Assembly: GCF_037176765.1 (NCBI RefSeq)
Contig: NC_090028.1
Location: 24,562,827-24,626,826 of the forward strand
From: Anolis sagrei
Lineage: Eukaryota > Chordata > Lepidosauria > Squamata > Anolidae
Reading direction: 5' to 3'
Length of the DNA: 64,000 nucleotides
Shown: one piece after another, positions 1 to 11,390 of the stretch
Layout: each line of letters begins with the position of its first letter
How positions within the stretch are numbered: position 1 is the stretch's first letter
Program-made: the position numbers and the translations under genes
Notes under the pieces: generated by a model
Seen by the model: only the letters and a program-made list of their open reading frames with translations
What the model was told of the DNA's origin: nothing
The model's database searches: none

Positions 1-78
1 TATTCCTGCTTCTTGGCAGGGGGTTGGACTGGATGGCCCATGAGGTCTCTTCCAACTCTTTGATTCTATGATTCTATG
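1..78 (+). mobile_element. CR1 LINE 3' end, cut by window edge
   Basis: The stretch ends in the CR1 signature, a short direct repeat of ATTCTATG, preceded by the usual CR1 tail text (GGTTGGACTGGATGGCCCA, CTCTTCCAACTCT). The same tail recurs in many other copies in this window. It lies 3' of the last visible phosphatase exon, so it is probably intronic. Confidence 0.85.
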
Positions 79-402
79 TAGAAAAAAAGTAGTTGGCTTG
101 GGCCAACTTCGGCCCTCCAAGTGTGTTTTGGACTTCAAGTTGAAGTCCAAAACACCTGGAGTACCCCAGTTTGCCCATGTCTGCTGTAGATATAGAAAAG
201 ACACCAAAAAGCACAGCTATTGTCTTGGAACCAGCCAAACTAGCAGTCAAAATGACCCAGTGCCACTTCTGGATCGGCAAAGCCCAGCAGCAAGGACAGC
301 TGGAGGAGAGATCTCTTTGCAATTGCCCATTTCTACATGCTATAAAGATTGCCCTGGACTTCCAAAAGGAGTCCCAAAGTTGGAGCACCAAAGCCAGCTT
401 AC

Positions 403-574
403 CTCCTTTAGCAAAGTCGATTCGTATTCCTGCAGCTGCTCCTGGAAGCCGAAGTTGGGGCTGACGTAGGAGCGGACGGCTTTGGTGGCGGCCAGGCACT
501 CTTCCCAGCCGAAGTCAGTCACGGTCATGAGGTAGGCCACCAAAAGAGTGGTGCTGCGGGAGACTCCGGCCAAG
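403..574 (-). CDS. DUSP22-like coding exon 6 (phosphatase loop)
   Basis: This 172-nt exon supplies the last base of Cys88, then LAGVSRSTTLLVAYLMTV, TDFGWEECLAATKAVRSYV and SPNFGFQEQLQEYESTLLKE. It ends at donor GTAAGC. The exon has high GC for this window, as expected of a real coding exon. No downstream exon is recognisable in positions 1-400. Confidence 0.93.
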
Positions 575-854
575 CTGCAGCAGCAAAACCAGAGATGCGA
601 CATCCCCAGTGATGCCCAAAGGAAAAGGACACTCCCGCAAGGAAGTTCTGCCTAAAATGAGGTTGCTCACCAGTGAATGAGGCATCCTCCACCGTGCAGT
701 CGGCATTCATGAATGAACCTGATGCTCTCCTTAAAATGCTGTATCCTGGAAAAACAGAAGAAAAAACTTCATTGTTTGCCTAAATTCATTGCCTCTCAAC
801 TGATGAACCTAAGTTGTTTTCTAGCTTGCAGCACCGAGCATTGGTCTCCAAGCA

Positions 855-896
<42 letters not shown>

Positions 897-1265
897 GTTT
901 GGATTATAGATGTCGCCATATCAGGCGACAGTTACATTGAGGAAAAACAACATGAAAAACTCAGCCGTGATCGAGACTTCAAAATTGAACTGCAAAGGCT
1001 CTGGCATAAACCAGTCCAGATGGTCCCAGTGGTAATCGGCACATTGGGTGCAGTGCCAAAAATCTTAGCCGGCATTTGGAAACAAATTGACAAAATCACA
1101 ATCTGTCCACTGCAAAAGGCCACCTTACTTGGATCTGCGCGCATCATTTGAAAATGCATCACACAGTCCTAAACGCTTGGGAAGTGTTCAGCTTGTGATT
1201 TTGTGATAAGAAATCCAGCATATAGATCTCATTTGCTGTATCATACTGTGTTTTTGTGTCAGTAA

Positions 1266-1297
<32 letters not shown>

Positions 1298-4200
1298 ACT
1301 TTATTTACATTCCGCTCTATCTCCCCTAGGGGACTCTGAATGGATTACTGTATACACATGTATAGGCAAAAATTCAATGCCTTTTTATACAGTGAACAAC
1401 AATGACATACAATACACAAACAAAGGCAAAGGTTTCCCTTTTAAACTCCAGTGTCTGTTGCTAGTTCTCCAACCTCCATGGGGAGGTGCTCTTGTTCTAA
1501 GGACCCTGTTGTCTGTAAACCCCTCCTGGTTGTGTGTTGTCGGCACAGCTACATGGATACCTTTTACATTCCACGGAGGTAGTACCTATTGATCTACTCA
1601 CATTTGCATGTTTTCAAACTGTTAAGTTGGCAGGATCTAGGGCTAACAGTGGGAGCTCACCTTAACCCACGGCTTCAAACTGCCAGCCTTCCGTTCAGCA
1701 GGTTTTATGGAGCTAGCAGTTTAATCCGCTGCGCTACCACAGGTTAAAGATTAGCTTCCAAGTACTGTAGCCTCCAGCATGTCACAGATGAAATCCAGGA
1801 TGCATGTGGTCAAGCAATATCAGAGTGTGGTCAAGAGGGCAAAAGGGATCAATGAGGAAGAAAACATCATCTAGGACAATGTTTCTCAACCTTGCCGCAA
1901 CCCCTTAATACAGTTCCTCATGTTGTGGTGACCCCCAACCATAACATTATTTTCGTTGCTACTTCATAACTGTAATTTTGCTATAGTAAGAATCGTAATG
2001 TAAATATCTCACAGGCAGGATGTATTTTCATTCACTGGACCAAATTAGGCACAAATACTCGATGTGCCCAAATTTGAATAGTGATAGGTTTGGGGTGGGG
2101 TTGATTTTGTTATTTGGGAGTTGTACTGGCTGGGATTTATAGTCCACCTACAATCAAAGAGCATGCTGAACTCCACCAATGATGGAATTGAACCAAACTC
2201 AGCACACAGAACTCCCATGACCAACAGAAAATTCTGGAAGTGTTTGGTGGGCATTGACCTTGAGTTTTGGAGTTGTAGTTCACCTACATCCAGAGAGCAC
2301 TGTGGACTCAAACATTGATGGATCTGGACCAAATTTGGCACTGATATTCAATATGCCCAAATGTGAATTTGGTGGAGTTTCAGAATGTGTTCAGAAGAGT
2401 GACTTTCCCCAAACTCTGAGAAAATGCAAAGAAAGTTCATAGTTCTAGAACAGGCATGGGCAAACTTCAGCCTTCCTTCCAGCTTAAGCAGCTGAGGGGG
2501 GAAAGGAAAGGGCCTGAGGCTGTTAGGAATTGTGGGAGCTGAAGTCCAAAACATCTGGAGGGCCAAAGTTTGCCCATGCCTGTTCTAAGAGGGGCGTTCA
2601 TTAAAGATTTCCCCTGACTCACTTCTGTTTTTCACAGGATGCTGAAACTGCCCATGTGTAATGATATAAGTCTCAATTGGTTATGTGCCAATTTCCAACG
2701 CAGAGCTGATAACACTTGATTTGACAGGTGCTGAAGTGGAGTAATTTGACAGGTGCTGAAGTTTGATAATAGACCCAGTGGAATAGAGAACAGTCCTCAA
2801 GTTCCTTTCCTTGAAAGGCTGCACACCAAAGGAGATGTTTGATGAGATGAAAGAGGTTTTTGGTGAGGATTCCCCATCATATGATGGAGTCGAGAACTGG
2901 CATCATCAATTCCAATGTGGTCGGACTTTGGTGCAAACAACTCTAATTCCAGAGCGACCCCTCTCTGCTACTGATAAACACACAATCCAGCAAGTGAAGG
3001 TCACCATTTTGGAAAATCGCACCGTAACCATTTGCCACCTAGCCCAAAATGTCAAGATGAGTGTGGAGTCCATGGGAAAAAATCACCCAAGACCATCTTC
3101 ACCTCATAAGGTCTCTGCTCGTTGGGTCCTCTGGCTTCTCACACCTTTCCAGAAGCAGGAGTCAAATGTTCTCAGGCTCTATTGACAATGATGTGCCATG
3201 GAAACCAGGAGGACATTTTCCGCAGACTGATCACACAGGAGGAAAGCTGGGTCCGTTACGATGATCCTGAGACTCAAGTCCAGTCAATGCAATGGAAACA
3301 TCAGGACTCATCACCTCCAAAGATGGCACGTGCCCAACTCTCAGCAGGCAAGATCATGCTCACAGTATTTTGGGACCAGCATGGAGGAGTATGGATGGAT
3401 TTCCTAGCAAAGGGGACCATGATCACTGGGGCAGACTAGGCTTTACTGCTGCGGAAATTGCGGGAGGCCATCTAAACCAAGAGACAATGTGGCATGCTCA
3501 CCAAAGGTGTCTGCCTTCTGCAAGACAATGCACTAGCTCACAACTCACCTGTTGCCCAAATAGAAGAAGCATGCTCCTGTGGTTCAAGACTGGTTCAAGA
3601 TTGGGAAAGGCGTACGGCAAGGCTGCATCCTCTCACCCAACCTTTTTAACTTGTATGCAGAACACATCATGCGATGTGCGGGGCTGGATGAATGCAAAGC
3701 TGGGGTGAAAATTGCTGGAAGAAACATTAACAACCTCAGATATGCAGATGACACCACTCTGATGGCCGAAAGCGAGGAGGAGCTGAGGAGCCTTCTAATC
3801 AAGGTGAAAGAAGAAAGCGCAAAAGCCGGGTTGCAGCTAAACGTCAAAAAAACCAAGATTATGGCAACAAGAATGATTGACAACTGGAAAATAGAGGGAG
3901 AAACCGTGGAGGCCGTGACAGACTTTGTATTTCTAGGTGCAAAGATTACTGCAGATGCAGACTGTAGCCAGGAAATCAGAAGACGCTTACTTCTTGGGAG
4001 GAGAGCAATGTCCAGTCTCGATAAAATAGTGAAGAGTAGAGACATCAGACTGGCAACAAAGATCCGCCTAGTCAAAGCCATGGTATTCCCTGTAGTCACC
4101 TACGGATGTGAGAGCTGGACCTTAGGGAAGGCTGAGCGAAGGAAGATCGATGCTTTTGAGCTGTGGTGTTGGAGGAAAGTGCTGAGAGTCCCTTGGACTG

Positions 4201-7200
4201 CGAGAAGATCCAACCAGTCCATCCTCCAGGAAATAAAGCCCGACTGCTCACTGGAGGGAAAGATACTAGAGACAAAGTTGAAGTACTTTGGCCACATCAT
4301 GAGGAGACAGGAAAGCCTAGAGAAGACAATTATGCTGGGGAAAGTGGAAGGCAAAAGGAAGAGGGGCCGACCAAGGGCAAGATGGATGGATGGCATCCTT
4401 GAAGTGACTGGACTGACATTGAGGGAGCTGGGGGTGGTAACGGCCGACAGGGAGCTCTGGCGTAGGCTGGTCCATGAGGTCACGAAGAGTCGGAGACGAC
4501 TGAACGAATGAACAACAAAAGCTCCTGTGGCATGCTTCTACTGTAGTTCCCTTATCCATCCGATCTCATGGACTTCTACCTCTTTCCAACAAGGAAGTTC
4601 TTTTTGAAGGGCAAGCCTGTTTTAGATGATGAGACTCTGATTTCCAAAGTCATAACGTGGCTTTTGGAGCAACCTGTTGACTTCTACAAGCGAGGTGTTT
4701 ACAGTTGCTTAAAAAGAGGAGAGAAGTGTGTCTCCTAGGTGGCACCCATGGAGAGAAGAGCTCGGAACTGAGCCAAGTCTCATTGCTCTCAGTCCACAGG
4801 AAGTGGGTCTGGGGAAATCTTTCAGGGTTTTGATTTGGTGTTTTGAGCATCCTTGCCATTTGAGAAGTCAACCATTCCTTCCACCCTTTGATACAAGGGC
4901 GACATGTCCCAGAATTCACTAACCATATTTCAATCTCAAATTCGTTCAAATCGGCCCCTTCTCCTTTTGTTTCTCAGAATGCCTTTTCTAAGTACACCAG
5001 GATTGTGAAATAAGTCTTAAATCACTATGCAAAAAATAGCCTCTTCGGAGCAAAACTTCCTTCCTTTGGCCCATTGCTTGGAAGCATGCTATGATTGCAC
5101 ACATTTTCTCTTTCAAAAAAGGCAAAGGATGGTGTGGAAAACTAGCTCCCCGAATCATGCTGAAGATGGGTTTTGTTGCATTTCTCAGGATGTTTTACTC
5201 ATTGGAGAATCCGTAACCAAATCTTGGAATAGTTCCTTGGAATAGCACCTATTTTCCCCAAGTCATCATGGAAAGCATACTGAAAGTATAGGAACCAGTG
5301 AGTCTTAAATTAAGACTTAGGGTGCATCTACACCAGGCATGGGTAAACTTGGGCCCTCCAGGTGTTTTGGACTTCAGTGCCCACAATTCCTTAGAGCCGG
5401 TGGGAGTTGTGGGAGTTGAAGTCCAAAACTCCTGAAAGGCCAAAGTTTGCCCATGCCTGATCTACACTGTAGAATGAATGCAGTTTAGCATCATTCCATG
5501 TCAAGGCTCAATGCTATGGGATACTGAGAGTTGTAGTTTGGTGAGCCAAAGACTTTGTAAAATGACAACTCCCAGGATTCTAACGCATTGAGCCATGGCA
5601 GTTAAGGTGGTGTCAAAATGCTTTAATTCAGTGTAGATGCACCATTAGTCACTCTGAGAACAACTGGAAGGCCATGCTTTGCTCAACCTGATCATAAACA
5701 AAAACAAGGGAATTGTAGTGTGGTCTTAGGTGGAGATAACAGCAAGAACTTACAGGTTTTGATTGGAGGAGTCCGAGGCTGATATACAAAGGTAAGTCAT
5801 GTCCTGAAATGGAAGCGAAAGAGTCATGACTTATAGGTTCAAATGTTCCAAGTTTCTCTGATGTTTCCAAACAGAAACTAGGACCCCTTTCTACGCTGTC
5901 ATATAAAATCCAGATTATCTGCTTTGAACTAAATTATATGACAGCGTAGACAAATACAATCCAGTTCAAACTAGATAATGTGGATTATCTGCTTTGATAT
6001 TTAGGATGATATGGCAGTGTAGGACACAACGGATCCAAACTACAGGAAACAATATTCTACCGAAACATTAAGGCCCCTTCCACATAGCTGTATAAAATCC
6101 ACATTGAACTGGATTCTATGACAGTGTGGACTCAGATAACCCAGTTCAAAGCAGATAATATGGATTATCTGCCTTGATATTCTGGGTTATGTGGCTGTAT
6201 GGAAGGGCCCTAGGAAGCACTTCTGGATGTTAAGAGCTGACCAACAGAGGAATAGGCTCTCTTTCTTTGAATGTCTTTAAAGGAAGATTGAATGGCTACC
6301 TGTTAGGAGTGCATTAGCTGGGGATGGACTAGGGGCCCTTCCACACAGTCCTATATCCCAGAATATCAAGGCAGGAAATCCCACATTATCTGAGTGTGGA
6401 CTCAGATAACCCAGTTCAAAGCCGATCTTGTGGGATTTTATGCCTTGATATTCTGGGATATAGGATTGTGCAGAAGGACCCTAGATAAGGCAAACCCAGC
6501 CCCAGTGGGTGGATGTGGCCCCTTGGGCTCTTTTCTCAGGCTCTCCTCTCTCACACTGTCGTGCGCTGGGCCTGTAAAGAATTTCTTTTAGAACAGGACG
6601 TGAAACCTTTGCCCAGCGGGAAGCCAGGGGGCCCAAGGGGAAGTTCTCAGAGGTTTTCCACCACAAATGATCTTTAGATGGCTTGTGAAGTATAACAAAG
6701 TCTTTTATTAATGAACAATCAAACAGAAACTTCTCTTGTCTTCAATAAAGCTGAACAAATGCTTCCAGGCTTTATGCAACTGGTGGCTTCCTAACCTTGC
6801 CCACGAAGGACAGGCAACTGTCTCCAATAACTTCTTTACTTTAAAGGAAAACCCCCCTTTTTAACTTCTCCCAGGTTGACTGTAATCTAACCCTTACTGA
6901 TGTGGGCTCCGCTGCCAGATCGAACCGTGTCTCGAAGCACCAAGTGGACCTACCAGTAAAGGTTTAGATATTCTCCAGCTGGAATTCTTTGGTCTTTAGG
7001 GCTGTTTTCCTGGAAATCTTTGGAGACTCTTAAGACTGTTTTCCTCCGGAAAGTCTTGATGCTCTTAAGACTCCCCCCCCCCCCCCCAGAAAGTCTTAAG
7101 AGTTTAAGCTTTTGTACAGGGGAAGCTTGCACATGTCCTGTACATTAGCTTTCCTTGCTGAGACTAACTAAAAAAAATGGCTCCCTTCCCTTCCCAATTG

Positions 7201-10200
7201 TGCTGAGCAAGGGGCGGAACCAAAACTTAACGATGATGGACAGGTGACTTGCCCTACGACTGCAACCAAAGGAAGCCACCTAACTGCAGAGTCCCTGAAA
7301 CCCAGGACTGCAAGCAAACATTTAATACAAAGCAAATAAATTTGGAGCTCCTGGTACAGCCGTACCAGCACACACACCATCCTATCCCTTCCTTCTCTCT
7401 TTCCTTCCTTCCCTTCCTTCCTTACCTCCCTCTTTGTCCCTTACTTTCCCCTTCCTTCTCTTCTACCCCTTTGTCCTTCCTTCCCTCTTTCCTCCCTCCT
7501 TCCCTCTCTCTTTCTCCTTCCTTCCTTCCTTCCTTCCTTCCTTCCTTCCTTCTCTCCTTCCTTCATTCCTTCTCTCCTTCCTTCTCTCCTTCCTTCCTTC
7601 TCTGCCTGCCGCCTTCTCTGGAGGCTTTTCCACAGAGACTGTCTAGCAGGAGTTCTTTGATTGTGCCTTCTTGCCTGGCAGAGGGTTGGACCTTGGGGGT
7701 CTCTTCCAGATCTAGGATTCTAGGATTCTGTTTCAGGAGTTGGCAATATGGGGTTTAATGGATACACCTTTTTCTCTCCCATCCACCATCACATCCTGAC
7801 GAAGGCCAACCCTTTTGGGAGCCAAACATTTCCCATCTTTCCTTCACTTTCTGCCTCCGAAAGAGAAGAGGAAGGGGAAGAAAGGGCAGGGAGGGGACTT
7901 GGGGTGAATCCCCTCCCTCCCTCCCGGCCTGCCCACAATGTGGCCCTCAAATTAGAAAGTTTGCCCATGCCTGGACTAGATGGCCTTTGAGGCCCCTTCT
8001 AGTTTTAAAATATGGATTTCCTTTCCAGGTGGGTTCCATGGCTGAGTGGGGATTCATACCTTGTTCTGTCTATCATAATGAGAGATTCGATTTCCAGGAG
8101 CAGCAATTGAACATATTTTATTTTGTTTTATTTTGGGAGGGAAAGGGAAAGTTTAGAAGCTGCAGAAAGGTCAAGGCCACAAAATCATGTGCTTCTAATA
8201 TAAAGAAGTCATCCGCCTTGAGAGTGGCAGCCAACAACTGCATTGTCATAATTGATTAGATGGTTCCATAGGGCCACTCCCTCTCAACCTCACTGTCCTC
8301 ATGTGAATTTTGTTGTTTTTGGTTTTTTTGAATTGCATCAAAATATAATTTTGCAAAAACATTGCACCAGCAAAATCTCCCAGATGGAGGCAAATGCCTA
8401 ATGCCTCCAAGTTTCTCCTCCTGATTTGTCCCCAAATCTGACATTCGAACAAGGCGCAAGCAATGCTCCCCAAAGCGCCTGTTCCAACCCTGGGAACGGA
8501 GCCCCTTTCTCGGGCTTTTGCCAGAAGGAGGGGCATGGGAACAGCGCTTGGCTCTGCAGTTCTTTGGCTAAATCTGCCATTGACATATTGCTCAATGAAG
8601 CCATGCCTTTCCGGTTCCTCTTTTCCTCCAGCTTCCTTCAGTCCATCATGTCGTAAGACTTTTGTGTCTGGCAAAGTTGAGAGACATAAGAGTGTCTCTA
8701 CACCAGGCATGGGCCAACTTGGGCCCTCCCTCCAGGCGTTTTGGACTGCAACTCCCACAATTCCTAACAGCCGGTAGGCTGTTAGGAATTGTGGGAGTTG
8801 CAGTCCAAAACACCTGGAGGGAGGGCCCAAGTTGGCCCATGCCTGCTCTACACTGTAGAATGAATGCAATGTTAGAGATTCATGGGAATTCTAGTTTTTG
8901 AAGGTCTGTAGACTTCTCTGCCAAGGAACGGCTCATCCAGTTACAACATTCAGCATTCCATAGCATTGAGACATAGTGGTTAAAGTGGAGTCAAACCGCA
9001 TTAATTCCACAGTGTAGATGCACCTACAGAGTCTAACAGGCAAATGGCTATTCCAGCTTTTCACTTTAACACGACTCCAAATTTCTTATCAAGAAATTCT
9101 TGGGAAACAAAACAATAGGTGATCAATGCATCTGTTGTTGTTGTTGTTGTTGTTGTGTGTACCTTCAAGTCGCTTCTGACCCTACAGTGGATCTATCACA
9201 AGGCTTTTCCTGGCAAGGTCTGTTCAGAAGTGGTCTGCCATGGACTTTCTCCGAAGCTGACTTAACCAAGTTGGAGCCCCCGGTGACGCAGTGGGTTAAA
9301 CCCTTGTGTTGGCAGGGCTGAAGACCGACAGGTCGCAGGTTCAAATCCAGGGATGAGCTCCCTCTACTGCTCCAGCTCCTCATGCGGGAACACGAGAGAA
9401 GCCTCCCACAAGGATGATAAAACATCATAGAATCATAGAATCAAAGAGTTGGAAGAGACCTCATGGGTCATCCAGTCCAACCCCCTGCCAAGAAGCAGGA
9501 ATATTGCATTCAAATCACCCCTGACAGATGGCCATCCAGCCTCTGTTTAAAAGCTTCCAAAGAAGAAGCCTCCACCACACTCCGGGGCAGAGAATTCCAC
9601 TGCTGAACGGCTCTCACAGTCAGAAACATCAAAAACATTCAGGCGTCCACTGGGCAACATCCTTGCAGACGGTCAATTCTCTCACACCAGAAGTGACTTG
9701 AAGTTTCTCAAGTTACTCCTGACATGACAAAAACTGAACCAAGTTCACCCACTGGTTTTAATGGGTGACTAAATGTGATTCAAACCCTGGTCTCCAGCAT
9801 CCTAGGGTGCATCTATATTGTAGAATAAATGTAGTTTTGTACCACTTTAATTGCCATGGTTCAAGACAGGCATGTAGCCGGGGGGGGGGGGGGGCTCGGG
9901 GGGCTTCAGCCCCCCCCCCCCCCCGAAATTCTCATGGTGGTTCGCGAAAAGGCCTTACTGGTGCATTATTTAAACTGTTATGTTTATTAATATCATGATT
10001 TAATCACCATTCTCAATATATCCCATATGCATGGGGGTATTGGGGTAATGATACAAAAGGTTTGCTAGGCTAGACCCTCTTTCACTCAGACTCAGCCCCC
10101 CCCCCCCGAAACTCAGCCCCCCCCCGAAACCCCCCCTGAAATTTCTTTAGCCCCCCCCCCCCCCCCCCCGAAACGAAATCCTGGCTACGGGCCTGGTTCA

Positions 10201-11349
10201 AGACTATGGAATCCTGAGATTTATAGTTTGGCATTCTTTGGAAAAGAAGGCTTAATGTTCTATATCAAACCACATCTTCCAGGATTCCATAGCATTGAAC
10301 TAGGGGAATTTAAGTGGTATCAAACTGCATTAATTCTATTGTGTGTAGATGCACACTAACCATCAAGTTTGTTCTCCTGTACCCACAAAAATAAATATTC
10401 CATATAGATAAACTGAAATATCACTACATTAGAGGGCAATACAATTAATTGCATGACATTTCCTGCATGAAATGCATGTGTTCTTGTGTCCTTAAATTGC
10501 CCGTTGACTTATGGCAACCTCATGAATTTATCAGGGTTTCTTTAGGCAAGGAAGACTTTAAAGTGGGAAGGAAATGTGTTTGTGCCTTCAAGTTGCCTAT
10601 CGACTTAGGGTGACATCACGAATTCCATGGGGTTTTCTTAGCCACACAATTACTTGTGAGACTGTGCTGCCATCTAACGGCAATACAGATTGAGCATCCC
10701 TAAATACTCCAAAATTGTCCACATTAATGGCTGGGATAGTGACAATTTTGCTTTCCGATGGCCCAAAGTACACAAGCCTTGTTCATTGCGCAATTAAAAA
10801 TGTGTATACAATGCCCTTTAGGCTATGTGTATCAGGTGTAAATGAAACATCAATGGATTTCATGTTTAGACACTAAGATATCTCATTATAAATATGTATT
10901 AGTATTGCAAAATCCTTCATTTACACTTACTTCTAACACAGGTTTGGCGTTGTTATGCACCGACAAGATGTGTGTGATGCCATGTTTCACCAGGTTCTCT
11001 CTGTCTTCAGAATCTGGAAGGAGACAAAGGTTCCCAAAGACCCAAATTGAACAAATAGTTAAATCTCCTGAAATGGAAAACCAGACTGTGAACTTTAACA
11101 TTTATTCTTGCCCTTTGAGGGGTGCATCTCTACACTGTGGAATTGATGCAGTTTGACACTATTTTAATTGCCATACTCAATGCTATGTATAGAGTTCCCA
11201 GGAGTTGTAGTTTTAGAAGGTCCTTCGCCTCATCTGCCAAATGGTGCCTCACCAATACTACAAATCTCATCAGCCCATAGCATTGAACCATGGCAGTTAA
11301 AGTAGTCAATCTGCATTAATTTTACAGTGTAGATGCATCCTCAGGCTAC

Positions 11350-11390
<41 letters not shown>

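Larger units (their letters stand above)
6486..7967 (+). mobile_element. Composite hAT-ended element with CR1 tail and CCTT array (copy 1)
   Basis: It shares GGCAAACCCAG, CTTTTCTCAGGCTCTCCTCT, a (CCTT)n array, a CR1-like tail (GGCTTTTCCACAGAG, GGGTCTCTTCCAGATCTAG), CTTTCCTTCACTTTCTGCCT and a right end TTTGCCCATGCCTG with 56920-57769. This copy is interrupted by a solo LTR. Confidence 0.7.

Noticed and set aside
3579-4511. The 310-codon frame as a host gene
   Set aside because: It is the reverse transcriptase tail of a BovB LINE with its 3' end and target duplication visible.
7249-7758. Ser/Phe/Pro/Leu-rich frames in CCTT tracts (also 46190-46575, 56960-57190, 35420-35700)
   Set aside because: These are products of polypyrimidine repeats inside transposons.
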